A DNA stretch of 64,000 nucleotides, from positions 1-64,000 of the forward strand of contig NZ_JOCA01000019.1 of assembly GCF_000718785.1 (NCBI RefSeq), given 5' to 3'. Below the pieces are notes generated by a model that saw only the letters and a program-made list of their open reading frames with translations, searched no databases and had not been told where the DNA came from. The DNA is from Streptomyces sp. NRRL WC-3626. GTDB lineage: Bacteria; Actinomycetota; Actinomycetes; Streptomycetales; Streptomycetaceae. The stretch's first letter is position 1. Each line of letters opens with the position of its first letter. The translations under genes were made by a program, and so were the position numbers. Positions 24,932-34,025 of the stretch are shown piece after piece.

Positions 24932-25306
24932 TTAGCCCCGTTCACCCCGTTCCACGCAGAACTCATTGCCTTCCGGGTCCGTCATCGTGATCCACCCCTT
25001 GCCGTCGGGACGGGTGTGGTCGGCCAGTTGGCGGGCGCCCAGGGCTATGGCGCGCTCCACTTCCTCCGCGCGGGTGCGGCCCTTCGGCTGCAGGTCGAAG
25101 TGGATTCGGTTCTTGGCGGTCTTGCCTTCCTCCACCCGGACGAACAGCAGGCCCGGACCGCCGTCCGGGTCCGCGATGAAGGCCTCCGGGTCGCCCGGCT
25201 TGTCGTCGTCGGCGAGCGGCCTGCCGAGCAGCGCGCCCCAGAACTGGGCCAGGTCGTAGGGGTCGCCGGTGCAGTCGAAGGTGATGTGGCGGATGGTGGG
25301 GTTCAA
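24932..25306 (-). CDS. VOC (glyoxalase-like) family protein
   Basis: A 124-residue protein beginning at TTG 25306, chosen because GGAGG lies upstream and the family begins at this point (NPTIRHITFDCTGDPYDLAQ). It continues FWGALLGRPLADDD, GLLFVRVEEGKTAKNRIHFD and ends MTDPEGNEFCVERG, the pattern of glyoxalase/bleomycin-resistance-type beta-alpha-beta folds. The specific reaction is unknown. It lies upstream of the acetyltransferase operon, same strand. The 267 bases from 25307 to 25573 contain no recognisable gene. Confidence 0.85.
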   Translation of the reverse strand: MNPTIRHITFDCTGDPYDLAQFWGALLGRPLADDDKPGDPEAFIADPDGGPGLLFVRVEEGKTAKNRIHFDLQPKGRTRAEEVERAIALGARQLADHTRPDGKGWITMTDPEGNEFCVERGERG

Positions 25307-25573
25307 CGGTCCTCCGGGGACGGTCGGTTGGTGACGCGTTTGGCCGATCGGCCGGTCGCAGGATGCCGTCCGGGGAGGGTGCGCGTCCAACCGTTTGACG
25401 GTGGAAGCGGGCCGGTGGGAGGAAGTGGCTCTCCAGGGGGCGGGGGGCGGCGCGCGGTTTGCCGCTTCTCGGGGGCTGCCGTGGGCGAATGCGCCAACCG
25501 GCTGCGGGGGCGTTAGCCTCGGAGATCGGTGAGAGGCCGTCCGGGTGGGCGGTGTGGCAGGAGGTAGGCAGGC

Positions 25574-25876
25574 ATGGCCAAGGTTCCCAGTTCCGTGGTG
25601 GCCGCGAGCGGGCTCGTCGGAGGGTACGGCGTGGCCCGCTGGACCCGGAAGCGGCAGCTGGGCGGGGTCGTCCTCGCCGCCGCCGGGGCCGCTGCCGCGC
25701 AGCAGTGGCGGGAGCGGGCCGGCGGCAAGGCCGCGGGTGCGCTGACGGTGGCGTACGTCGCCGCGTTCGCGGGGTCGCACCCGCTGTCGAAGAAGGTGGG
25801 CGCGTGGCCTGCGGTGTTCGGGGTGGCGGGCGCTGTGGCGCTGGCGTCCTGGGCGGTGGCCGACCGGCGCGGCTGA
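25574..25876 (+). CDS. Small membrane protein
   Basis: A 100-residue protein with three or four hydrophobic stretches: VVAASGLVGGYGVAR, LGGVVLAAAGAAAAQQW, GALTVAYVAAFAGSH and WPAVFGVAGAVALASWAVAD. AGGAGG lies 9-14 bases upstream of the ATG. Similar four-helix small proteins are conserved in Streptomyces without assigned function. It converges with the VOC gene at 25908. Confidence 0.7.
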   Translation: MAKVPSSVVAASGLVGGYGVARWTRKRQLGGVVLAAAGAAAAQQWRERAGGKAAGALTVAYVAAFAGSHPLSKKVGAWPAVFGVAGAVALASWAVADRRG

Positions 25877-25907
25877 GCCGCCCTTCGCGGGCCGGGAGCG
25901 TCCCCCG

Positions 25908-26267
25908 TCAGGAGAGGTGCGTCAGCACGTTCACCACTCGGCCGTTCGGGTCGCGGGTGAAGAAACGCCGTACGCCCCATTCCTCGTCCCGCAGCTCGCG
26001 GACGATCTCCGCGCCCGACGCCCGTACCCGCTCGTACACCGCGTCGACGTCCTCCACCTCCACGCTGAGGTCGGGGACGACGGGTGCCGTGCGCTCCTCG
26101 GTGAAGAAGCTGATCTGGGCGGTGGGGTTGGCGGGTGACGCCAGGGTGGTCATCCAGCCCATGTTCATGACCTCCTCGAAACCGAGGAGGCCGTAGAAGT
26201 CCCGGTTGGTGTGCAGGGCCTCCTCGGAGGCGACCTGGACGTCGGGCATGATCCGGCGGACGGTCAT
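25908..26267 (-). CDS. VOC family protein
   Basis: A 119-residue glyoxalase-fold protein: MPDVQVASEEALHTNRDFYG, LLGFEEVMNMGWMTTL, LSVEVEDVDAVYERVRASGA, WGVRRFFTRDPNGRVVNVL. The DPNGRVVN ending is typical of the superfamily. The role (metal-dependent resistance, isomerase or orphan) is not determinable. It is separate in sequence from the VOC gene at 24932, so this is not a recent duplication. Confidence 0.85.
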   Translation of the reverse strand: MTVRRIMPDVQVASEEALHTNRDFYGLLGFEEVMNMGWMTTLASPANPTAQISFFTEERTAPVVPDLSVEVEDVDAVYERVRASGAEIVRELRDEEWGVRRFFTRDPNGRVVNVLTHLS

Positions 26268-26360
26268 CGGGGCTGCGTCTCCTGTCGGTCGGCCCGGAGC
26301 GGGCGGGCGGGCGCGCGTGGTGCGGACGGGCGCGCGCGTGGTGCGGCTGGTTCCACTCTG

Positions 26361-27878
26361 CTACGTCGTCGCCGGGTTCGAGCCGTCCGGGTCCGCGCCC
26401 GTCGTCGTGGCCTTCGGCCCGGACGCCGCCGCGGTGAGCGGCCTGGCGATGTCCTCCAAGGAGCGGCGTTCCGCCTTCACCGCGAGGAACGCGGCCACCA
26501 GGCCCGCCGCGCACATCAGACCCGCGCCAATCTGGAAGGCTAGGACGGTGTCACCGACCTTGCCCGTGCCGGTGAGGTCGGCGAAGAGCAGGGGGCCGCT
26601 GATGCCGCCTGCTGCGGTGCCGAGGGCGTAGAAGAAGGCGATGGACATCGCGCGGGTCTCCATGGGGAAGACCTCGGAGACCGTGAGGTACGCGCTGCTC
26701 GCGCCGGCCGACGCGAAGAACAGGACCGCGCACCAGCAGGCGGTCATGGTGGTGGCGCTGAGCGAGCCGCGGTCGAAGAGCCAGGCCGTGCCGAACAGCA
26801 GGAGGCCGGAGAGCAGATACGTGCCGGAGATCATCACCCGGCGGCCGACCGTGTCGAAGAGCTTGCCGAGCAGCAGCGGGCCCAGGAAGTTGCCGACGGC
26901 GATCACCGCGAAGTAGTAGCCGGTGTTGCCGGTCGGGACGTCGAAGAACGTGGTCAGGATCGCGCCGAAGCCGAAGGTGATGGCGTTGTAGAGGAACGCC
27001 TGGCCGATGAAGAGGGAGAAGCCGAGGACGGAACGCCTGCGGTACTTGGCGAAGACGGTACGGGCGATCTCCGCGAAGGTGACGCTCTTGCGCTGGTGGA
27101 TCGTCAGCTCGCCCTCCGCGCGGGACAGCGGCCGCCCGTCCCGCTCGGCCTCGACGCGTCGCTCGATGTCGCCGACGATGCGTTCCGCCTCGTCGTCACG
27201 GCCGTGGATCAGCAGCCAGCGTGGGCTCTCCGGGACGTGACGGCGTACGAGGAGGATGACCAGGGCGAGTACGGCGCCGAGGGCGAAGGTGAGGCGCCAG
27301 CCGACGTTCGCCGGGAAGATCGACGTGTTCAGGGCGAGGATCGAGAGCAGGGAACCGCCGACCGCGCCGAGCCAGAAGCTGCCGTTGATCATCAGGTCGA
27401 CGCGGCCCCGGTACTGGGCCGGGATCAGCTCGTCGATCGCGGAGTTGATGGCCGCGTACTCGCCGCCGATGCCGAAGCCGGTGAGGAAGCGGAAGAGGAA
27501 GAACCACCAGGTGTCGAAGGCGATCGCGGTGAGGGCGGTGGCGCCGAGGTACACCGCGAGGGTGATCATGAAGAGCTTCTTGCGGCCCCAGATGTCGGTC
27601 AGGCGGCCCCAGAAGAGGGCGCCCGAGCAGGCGCCGGCCACGTAGAGGGCGGCGGCGATGCCGGTGACCTGGCCGGAGCTGATGGGCAGTCCGCTGCCGG
27701 GTTCGGAGAGACGGCCGGCGATGTTGCCGACGACCGTGACCTCGAGGCCGTCGAGGATCCATACGGTGCCGAGGCCGATGACGATGGTCCAGTGCCAGCG
27801 GGACCACGGGAGGCGGTCCAGGCGGGCGGGGATGCTGGTGGTGATGGTGCGGCCGGTCTCGGGCTGGGCGGTGGTCAT
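26361..27878 (-). CDS. MFS metabolite/sugar:proton symporter
   Basis: A 505-residue twelve-helix transporter of the sugar-porter/metabolite symporter type. It has WGRLTDIWGRKKLFM (motif A between helices 2 and 3), FRFLTGFGIGGEYAAINSAI (the GIGGEY motif typical of sialate/aromatic-acid/YdjK-type symporters), and PESPRWLLIHGRDDEAERI (sugar-porter PESPR box in the central loop). The second motif A equivalent is LFDTVGRRVMISG. A mainly acidic/basic cytoplasmic loop follows helix 6. The likely role is uptake of an organic acid or sugar; the substrate is unknown. Confidence 0.87.
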   Translation of the reverse strand: MTTAQPETGRTITTSIPARLDRLPWSRWHWTIVIGLGTVWILDGLEVTVVGNIAGRLSEPGSGLPISSGQVTGIAAALYVAGACSGALFWGRLTDIWGRKKLFMITLAVYLGATALTAIAFDTWWFFLFRFLTGFGIGGEYAAINSAIDELIPAQYRGRVDLMINGSFWLGAVGGSLLSILALNTSIFPANVGWRLTFALGAVLALVILLVRRHVPESPRWLLIHGRDDEAERIVGDIERRVEAERDGRPLSRAEGELTIHQRKSVTFAEIARTVFAKYRRRSVLGFSLFIGQAFLYNAITFGFGAILTTFFDVPTGNTGYYFAVIAVGNFLGPLLLGKLFDTVGRRVMISGTYLLSGLLLFGTAWLFDRGSLSATTMTACWCAVLFFASAGASSAYLTVSEVFPMETRAMSIAFFYALGTAAGGISGPLLFADLTGTGKVGDTVLAFQIGAGLMCAAGLVAAFLAVKAERRSLEDIARPLTAAASGPKATTTGADPDGSNPATT

Positions 27879-27949
27879 GGGGGTCGTGTGCCCTCGGGCG
27901 GGCGTTTTGCACGCCCGCCCGCTTTGTCGTGCCGGGGCGTGGGGGATGG

Positions 27950-28320
27950 TCGCGCAGTTCCCCGCGCCCCTGGTCGTGACCGTCGTAGGTCGCTGCGGGT
28001 GCGTTGTGGTTGATCGCGCAGTTCCCCGCGCCCCTGGGGGGTTGTGGGCGTCGTAGGCCGCTGCGGGTGCGTTGTGGTTGATCGCGCAGTTCCCCGCGCC
28101 CCTGGGGGGGGGAGGGGCGCTGCTCGTCGTGGGTGGGTGCGGGTGCGTTGTGGTTGGTCGCGCAGTTCCCCGCGCCCCTGGGGGTTGTGGGCGTCGTCCG
28201 GCCGATGGGCGAGGGGCTTGGGGGCCCGGGGCGGGATCGTCCCCTCAGGGGCGCGGGGAACTGCGCGAACAACCCCCGCGTACCCGCACCCACCCTTCTA
28301 GGGGCGCGGGGAACTGCGCG
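27950..28320. repeat. Cluster of six copies of a 20-base intergenic repeat
   Basis: The core CGCGCAGTTCCCCGCGCCCC starts at 27951, 28015, 28083 and 28159 in one orientation. Its inverse occurs at 28247 and 28300. The first four sit in imperfect ~70-base tandem units that also share GCGGGTGCGTTGTGGTTG. The opposite-facing copies can fold into long stems. No gene lies between 27879 and 28347. The core recurs at 2296. Confidence 0.85.
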
Positions 28321-28347
28321 AGCAACCCCCCGCGCCCGCGCGGAGCG

Positions 28348-29721
28348 TTACGCGCCCAGTGTTCTGGATACCGTGTAGATCACGAGGCCGGCGAGGGAGC
28401 CGACCACCGTGCCGTTGATGCGGATGAACTGGAGGTCGCGGCCGATGTTGGCCTCGATCTTCTTCGTCGTGTGTTCCGCGTCCCAGCCCGCCACCGTGTC
28501 CGTGATCAGGGACGTGATCTCCTTGCGGTAGGTGGTGACCACGTACACCGCCGCGCTCTCCAGCCAGCCGTCCACCTTGCCCTGGAGCTTCGGGTCGAGC
28601 GACATGCGCGCGCCGAGCGAGAGCAGCGAGGCACGTACACGCAGGCGGAGTTCGCTGCGCTCGTCCTCCGCCGCCGACACGATCATGGACCGTACGGCCG
28701 TCCAGGCGGACGCGATCAGGTCCTGCACCTCGCCCCGGCCGAGGACCTCGCTCTTGAGGCGTTCGACGCGGGCGCGGGTGTCCGTGTCGGACTGGAGGTC
28801 GGAGGCGAAGTCGGTGAGGAACCGGTCGAGGGCGCCGCGCGCGGGGTGGGACGGCATGTCGCGCATCTCGGTGACGAAGCGCAGCAGTTCCTTGTAGACG
28901 CGCTCGCCGACCTTGCGGTCCACGAACCTGGGCGTCCAGCCGGGCGCGCCGCCGTGGACCGCGTCCATCACCGTGTCGCTGTGCAGCACCAGCCAGTCGT
29001 GCGCACGGGTGACGATGACGTCCACGGCCCGCTTGTGGCCGCCGTCCGCGACGATCCGCTCCAGCATTTTGCCCATGCCGGGCGCGATCTCCTGCGCGTC
29101 GGCCCGGCGGGTGATGGCCTCCCCGACCACCGCCTGCACATCGGAGTCCCGCAGCACGGTGAGGGCGCCGCGCAGCGCCGCCGAGAGTTCCGCCGTCACC
29201 CGGTCGGCGTGTTCCGGGACGGCGAGCCACGCGCCGAGCCGGCTGCCGATGCCGACCGCGCGCAGCCGCTGCCGTACGACGGCCTCGGAGAGGAAGTTCT
29301 CGCCGACGAACTCGCCGAGGGAGACGCCCAGCTGGTCCTTCTTGGTGGGGATGATCGCCGTGTGCGGGATCCGCAGCCCCAGCGGGTGACGGAACAGGGC
29401 GGTGACGGCGAACCAGTCCGCGAGCGCGCCGACCATGCCCGCCTCGGCCGCGGCGGCGACATAGCCCGCCCACGGGCCTGCGCCCTGGTGCGACGCCCAT
29501 GTGGTGAGGACGTAGACGACGGCGACGAACAGCAGCAGCCCGGTGGCGGTGAGCTTCATACGGCGCACTCCGCGCCGCTTCTCCTCGTCCGCGGGGCTGA
29601 ACGTCGCCATCGCGCGGTTCACGAAAGCGCCGGCGGGGGCATGCTGCCCGCCGGCGATCCGGTCGCCGGATTCCGCCGTGCCGGCCGCTTCGGCCTCTTC
29701 GGTCCGTTCCATCCACTCCAC
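28348..29721 (-). CDS. DUF445 family membrane protein
   Basis: A 457-residue protein with an N-terminal helix (LTATGLLLFVAVVYVLTTWA), a second membrane segment in GYVAAAAEAGMVGALADWFA, the DUF445 signature DWFAVTALFRHPLGLRIPHT, and IIPTKKDQLGVSLGEFVGENF. A long helical middle follows, then a C-terminal helix (INGTVVGSLAGLVIYTVS). The family is widespread, membrane-anchored and of unclear function. The start is uncertain: GTG 29721 is used, with ATG 29712 and a later Met also possible. Confidence 0.85.
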   Translation of the reverse strand: MEWMERTEEAEAAGTAESGDRIAGGQHAPAGAFVNRAMATFSPADEEKRRGVRRMKLTATGLLLFVAVVYVLTTWASHQGAGPWAGYVAAAAEAGMVGALADWFAVTALFRHPLGLRIPHTAIIPTKKDQLGVSLGEFVGENFLSEAVVRQRLRAVGIGSRLGAWLAVPEHADRVTAELSAALRGALTVLRDSDVQAVVGEAITRRADAQEIAPGMGKMLERIVADGGHKRAVDVIVTRAHDWLVLHSDTVMDAVHGGAPGWTPRFVDRKVGERVYKELLRFVTEMRDMPSHPARGALDRFLTDFASDLQSDTDTRARVERLKSEVLGRGEVQDLIASAWTAVRSMIVSAAEDERSELRLRVRASLLSLGARMSLDPKLQGKVDGWLESAAVYVVTTYRKEITSLITDTVAGWDAEHTTKKIEANIGRDLQFIRINGTVVGSLAGLVIYTVSRTLGA

Positions 29722-29955
29722 CCGTTCGGTGATCCCTCACACATTGTCCCTTCCTGACCGACTCCTGGAACGGAACAGGAGTTCCCGGCGTCTGTTCGGA
29801 GGGGGTTTGTCCAGGGGGATCCCCTAGGGACTCCCAGGGGGCTCCCCGGGGGCTCCCGTGCGGGTCCCCCCAGACAGTCTTCCCTGCTCATGGATCATCA
29901 TGGGTTCATCGGATCGGAGCCTCGGGCTCCCCATCGCCCGAGGAGACAGAACAGC

Positions 29956-31335
29956 ATGACCCGGGGTCGTGACGGGGGCGCGGACGCGCCTGACGCCAAG
30001 CAGCGCGCGCTGCTCGCCGCGGTCGTCGCCGCGATCGTGGCGGTCGCCGCCGCCATATACGTCGGAGCCGGCGTCGGGGTGGGGTCCGGTGACGGTACGC
30101 GGGAGCGCGACGCCCTCGCCGGGGGGCGTGGCGCGCAGAACGGTCCGGCCGCGCCCGTCGCCGGCGGTACCTGGGTCGCCTCCTGGGCGGCCTCCCCGGT
30201 CGGGGGCGAGCCCGGCACGGAGACCGGCGGTCTCGCTGGACGCTCGGTGCGCAACGTCGTGCACACCAGCGTCGGCGGTACGAGCGCCCGGGTCACGCTG
30301 TCCAACCTGTACGGGCAGGCGCCGCTGACCATCACGCACGCGTCGGTCGCGGTGTCCGCGGGGGCGGGGACGGCGGCGGCGGTCGTGGACAGCGTGCGGC
30401 CGCTGGCCTTCGCGGGGAGCGCGGGGGTCGTCGTTCCGGCGGGCGGGGAGGTGGTGAGCGATGCGGTGCGTGTCGCCGTTCCGCGGGACGGGGACGTGCT
30501 CATCACGACGTACTCGCCGAGCGCGTCCGGGCCCGTCACCTATCATCCGCATGCCCGTCAGATCTCGTACGTCGCGGACGGCGAGCACACCCGGGACGCG
30601 ACGGGGGTGCCGTACGGCGGGCAGAGCGTGGTCTGGCGGTATGCGACCGCGCTCGATGTGCTGAGTGCCGAGGCGGAGGGGACCGTCGTCGTCCTCGGGG
30701 ACTCGCTGACCGACGGGATCAGCTCGACGACCGGGACGAACCGGCGGTGGCCCGATGTGCTGTCCGACCGGCTGCGGGCCGCGATCGGGGACGGGCGGGA
30801 TGTGCCGCGGTACAGCGTCGTCAACGCCGGGATCAGCGGGAACCAGGTGCTGGCGGACGGGCTGGGGCGTCCCGCGGAGAATCCGAGCGGGGTGAACCGG
30901 TTCGAGCGGGATGTGCTGGGGCGGCCGAATGTCAGGGTCGTGGTGGTCGTGCTGGGCATCAACGACATTCTGCGGACGCCGGGGGTGGCTGATCCGGGGC
31001 GGATCGTGGACGGGCTGCGGTCGCTGGTCGAGCGGGCCCATGGGCGGGGGGTGAAGGTGGTCGGCGCGACGTTGATGCCGTTCGGGGGGCATCGGGGCTG
31101 GAGTGAGGGACGGGAAGGCGTGCGGGAGGTTATTAATGCGGAGGTTCGGGCGGGGCGGGTGTTCGACGCGGTGGTTGATTTCGACCGGGCGGTTCGGGAC
31201 GGGTACGACCCGCGGCGGTTCCGGGTGGAGTACGACTCCGGGGATCATCTGCATCCGAGCGACCGGGGATTCGCGCGGATGGGTGAGGTCTTCGACCTCG
31301 ATGTGCTGAGGGGCGGGGCGCCGGCACGGTTGTAG
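29956..31335 (+). CDS. Secreted SGNH/GDSL hydrolase
   Basis: A 459-residue extracellular esterase/lipase-type hydrolase. The N-terminus carries a basic stretch and one long hydrophobic segment (ALLAAVVAAIVAVAAAIYVG), a signal anchor or signal peptide. The SGNH blocks are VVLGDSLTDG (catalytic S250), the glycine in NAGISGNQVL, the asparagine in VVVLGINDIL, and DHLHPSDRG with the final Asp-His pair. AGGAG lies ten bases upstream of the ATG. The 234 bases upstream contain only repetitive GGGG/CCCC-rich sequence. The substrate is unknown. Confidence 0.9.
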   Translation: MTRGRDGGADAPDAKQRALLAAVVAAIVAVAAAIYVGAGVGVGSGDGTRERDALAGGRGAQNGPAAPVAGGTWVASWAASPVGGEPGTETGGLAGRSVRNVVHTSVGGTSARVTLSNLYGQAPLTITHASVAVSAGAGTAAAVVDSVRPLAFAGSAGVVVPAGGEVVSDAVRVAVPRDGDVLITTYSPSASGPVTYHPHARQISYVADGEHTRDATGVPYGGQSVVWRYATALDVLSAEAEGTVVVLGDSLTDGISSTTGTNRRWPDVLSDRLRAAIGDGRDVPRYSVVNAGISGNQVLADGLGRPAENPSGVNRFERDVLGRPNVRVVVVVLGINDILRTPGVADPGRIVDGLRSLVERAHGRGVKVVGATLMPFGGHRGWSEGREGVREVINAEVRAGRVFDAVVDFDRAVRDGYDPRRFRVEYDSGDHLHPSDRGFARMGEVFDLDVLRGGAPARL

Positions 31336-31339
31336 GGGC

Positions 31340-31437
31340 GGGGTTTTCTCGCCCCCGCCGCCCCTTCCCGTCCCGAACCGGGGGCTCTGCCCCCGGACCC
31401 CCGCTCCTCAAACGCCGGAGGGGCTGAAGAGCCCCCA
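31340..31437. repeat. Dispersed Streptomyces intergenic repeat/terminator
   Basis: GGGGGCTCTGCCCCCGG at about 31380, followed by ACCCCCGCTCCTCAAACGCC and GGAGGGGCTGAA, is a block repeated throughout many Streptomyces genomes. It fills the gap between convergent genes and can form GC hairpins useful for termination in both directions. Confidence 0.65.
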
Positions 31438-31444
31438 GGAGACC

Positions 31445-32176
31445 TCAGCCGCGGTCCTCGCGCTCCGGGGAGCCCTCCAGCTCCCGGCGGCGGTCCTCCT
31501 TGCGCTCCAGTCGTTCCCTGCGGCGCTCCTCCCGCAGGCGCTGCTTCTCCGCGCGCGGGAGCTTGCGGTCCACGCCCACCCCGCCCCAGAAGGCGAAGCC
31601 CGTGACGATCACCCTCGGGGCGCCGGGGTCACCCGGCACGCCCTCCTCGCGGTGGTCGAAGCCGCCCATCACGCCGATGCCGCGCACGATGACCTCGACA
31701 CCGGGCGGGACGATGACCTCCACCCCGCCCATGATCGCGACCGCGTTGATGACGACCTCGCGGTCCGCGAAGTTCGCCTCCCGCAGATCGATCTCCCCGC
31801 CGCCCCAGAAGGCGAGGCAGTTGAAGCGGCGCGGTGCCGTCCAGTGGCCCCTGCGCTGAAAGCCCGACATCACCGCCACCGCCCACGACGACGTGCCGGA
31901 GTCGTCGCCGCCGACGATCCGGCTCGCCCAACCGCCGCCGCGCTCCGGCTGTTTGGTGAGCGACACCGCCGGTACGGCCGTCGCGTGGTCCGGCAGGTCG
32001 CGGGTGATCGGCGTCAGTTCCCCGTAGGTGCGCGCCTGATACGTCGCGTCCAGCCGCTCCTCGAACTCCTCCATGTCGAGGCGGCCCTCCGCGAGGGCGT
32101 CCCGCAGGATCTCGGCGACCCGTTCACGGTCGGCGTCGGAGGCACGAAGGTCCGGGACGGCTGCGTCTTCGGTCAT
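31445..32176 (-). CDS. DUF1707 / LiaF-like domain protein
   Basis: A 243-residue cytoplasmic protein. Residues ~5-60 are a DUF1707 (SHOCT-like) domain, LRASDADRERVAEILRDALA, EGRLDMEEFEERLDATYQAR. Residues ~100-210 form repeated beta segments (FNCLAFWGGGEIDLREANF, VINAVAIMGGVEVIVPPGVE, VIVRGIGVMGGF, VIVTGFAFWGGVGV), resembling the cell-wall-active-antibiotic response domain of LiaF/VraT proteins. The tail is highly charged and basic/acidic. The start at ATG 32176 aligns with the DUF1707 start; the open frame goes ten codons further. It may sense membrane stress, which is inference. Confidence 0.82.
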   Translation of the reverse strand: MTEDAAVPDLRASDADRERVAEILRDALAEGRLDMEEFEERLDATYQARTYGELTPITRDLPDHATAVPAVSLTKQPERGGGWASRIVGGDDSGTSSWAVAVMSGFQRRGHWTAPRRFNCLAFWGGGEIDLREANFADREVVINAVAIMGGVEVIVPPGVEVIVRGIGVMGGFDHREEGVPGDPGAPRVIVTGFAFWGGVGVDRKLPRAEKQRLREERRRERLERKEDRRRELEGSPEREDRG

Positions 32177-32219
32177 ACACAGCAGCCTACGAGTTATCTC
32201 CGCCACACGGCTACGAGGG

Positions 32220-33197
32220 TCACGTGACGGGCCGGCCCGCCCGGTCTTCGTACATTTTCGCGATCACCGCCTCGATGTCCGGTTCCCGTACCGAGAGGTC
32301 CACCAGCGGGTACTCCGCCGCGATCCGCGACACCAGTTCCGACGCCGACGCCGACGCCGGGAACGCCAGCCACTGCCGCGCCCCCTCCACCCGTACCACC
32401 CGCGCGGGCGGCGGCGCCTCGATCGGCGGGAGTTCCCGCTCCAGGTCCACCACCAGCGTCCGCTCGCTCTCCCCCGCCTCGTGCAGCCCGTCGAGGGCAC
32501 CGTCGTACACCAGACGGCCGTGGTCGATGACCATCACCCGCGAGCACAACTGCTCGATGTCCTGCAGATCGTGCGTGGTCAGCAGGACCGTGGTGGCCCG
32601 CTCGGCGTTCAACTGCCGCAGGAAGTCCCGCACCCTGGTCTTGGAGATGACGTCCAGGCCGATCGTCGGCTCGTCCAGGTACAGCACCTCGGGGTCGTGC
32701 AGCAGCGCCGCCGCGATGTCCCCGCGCATCCGCTGACCGAGGGAGAGCTGGCGCACGGGTACGTCCAACAGGTCTCCCAGGTCCAGGAGTTCGGTCAGCC
32801 GGGACAGGTTCTCCCGGTAACGGGCGTCCGGGATGCGGTACATGCGGTGCATCAGCTTGTACGAGTCGATCAGCGGCAGGTCCCACCACAGCGTCGTACG
32901 CTGCCCGAACACCACCCCGATCCGGTGCGCCAGCCGGGTCCGCTCACGGGACGGGTCGATCCCGGCGACCCGCAGCCGTCCCCCGCTCGGCGTGAGAATC
33001 CCGGTCAGCATCTTGATCGTCGTCGACTTCCCGGCACCGTTCGGGCCGATGTAGCCGACCATCTCGCCCCGCGCCACCGTGAAGGAGATCGAGTCGACCG
33101 CCCGCACCCGCCGCCGCTCCCGTTTGAGAAAACCGGTCTTCCTGCGGACGTCGAAGACCTTCTCCACGCCGTCGAGTTCGATGAATACGTCGTCCAT
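32220..33197 (-). CDS. ABC transporter ATP-binding protein
   Basis: A 325-residue ATPase: Walker A GPNGAGKST, Q-loop VVFGQRTTLWWD, signature LSLGQRMRGDIA, Walker B VLYLDEPTIGLD, and H-loop TTHD. The ~80-residue C-terminal extension after the ATPase core is a regulatory or docking domain. WWDLPLIDSYKLMHRMYRI is typical of ATPases paired with DUF990/ABC-2 permeases. It is the last gene of a three-gene operon (permease 34018, permease 33204, ATPase). The exported substrate is unknown; glycan or lipid-like export is possible. Confidence 0.92.
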   Translation of the reverse strand: MDDVFIELDGVEKVFDVRRKTGFLKRERRRVRAVDSISFTVARGEMVGYIGPNGAGKSTTIKMLTGILTPSGGRLRVAGIDPSRERTRLAHRIGVVFGQRTTLWWDLPLIDSYKLMHRMYRIPDARYRENLSRLTELLDLGDLLDVPVRQLSLGQRMRGDIAAALLHDPEVLYLDEPTIGLDVISKTRVRDFLRQLNAERATTVLLTTHDLQDIEQLCSRVMVIDHGRLVYDGALDGLHEAGESERTLVVDLERELPPIEAPPPARVVRVEGARQWLAFPASASASELVSRIAAEYPLVDLSVREPDIEAVIAKMYEDRAGRPVT

Positions 33198-33203
33198 CTT
33201 CCG

Positions 33204-34025
33204 CTAACTCCCCGTGCTCCGGTACGACCTGAGTCCCGTCCGCCACGCCAGTCCCGCCAGCGCGCAGCAGCCCACCGCCACCAGCGGCGACGCGAAGGAC
33301 GCCCACCCGGGCAGACCGATCGGGTACGGGCGGTCCAGGATGTGGGCGGCGGGCACCCAGTTGACGAAGGCGAGCGGCAGCATGAAGGTCGCCCCGCGCA
33401 CCAGATCCTTCCCGAACACCGTCGGCGGATACTGCAGCAGCGTCGTCCCGCCGTACGTGAACGCGTTCTGCACCTCGGCCGCGTCCTGCGCGAAGATCTG
33501 GAACGCGGCGCCCGCCACGAACACCGCCGAGAAGATCGCCGCACCGCTGAGCACCATCACCGGCACCAGCAGCACCTTCACCGCCGTCCACTCCACGTCG
33601 ACGGAGGACAGCGCCCAGCCCAGCACCACCGCGCCCTGGGCGACCCGGCCGAGCCGGCGCAGCGCGAACCGGTCCGCGCCGACCTGCGCCAGCACCGGCA
33701 CCGGACGCACCAGCAGGACGTCGAACGAGCCGTCCCGCATCCGCGCGCCCAGCACGTCCATCGAGCCGAGCAGCATGTCGGCGATGCCGAACGACGTCAC
33801 CGACAGCCCGTACAGCATCGCGATCTCCGGCAGCGACCAGCCGCCCAGCGAGTCGACCTGCGTGAACATCAGCAGGATCCCCACGAAGTCCAGGCCCGTC
33901 ATCAGCAGGTTCCCGAACACCGTGAACACGAACGACGTGCGGTACGTCATCCCGGAGCGCACCCACATCCCCGCGATCAGCCCGTACGCCCGCAGCCCCT
34001 CCACGAACACAGCGCGCTCACCCAC
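33204..34025 (-). CDS. ABC-2 family (DUF990) permease subunit
   Basis: A 273-residue permease with about six hydrophobic segments, for example FVFTVFGNLLMTGLDFVGIL, VVLGWALSSVDVEWTAVKVL and LVAVGCCALAGLAWRTGL. It starts RAYGLIAGMWVRSGMTYRTS, the usual N-terminal amphipathic element of this family. The start overlaps the end of the upstream permease gene by 8 bases. It pairs with that permease to form the heterodimeric channel. Confidence 0.88.
   Translation of the reverse strand: MGERAVFVEGLRAYGLIAGMWVRSGMTYRTSFVFTVFGNLLMTGLDFVGILLMFTQVDSLGGWSLPEIAMLYGLSVTSFGIADMLLGSMDVLGARMRDGSFDVLLVRPVPVLAQVGADRFALRRLGRVAQGAVVLGWALSSVDVEWTAVKVLLVPVMVLSGAAIFSAVFVAGAAFQIFAQDAAEVQNAFTYGGTTLLQYPPTVFGKDLVRGATFMLPLAFVNWVPAAHILDRPYPIGLPGWASFASPLVAVGCCALAGLAWRTGLRSYRSTGS

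Noticed and set aside
27950..28320. Possible CRISPR array
   Set aside because: The repeats are GC-rich, vary in spacing and orientation, and have similar rather than unique spacers; no cas genes are present.
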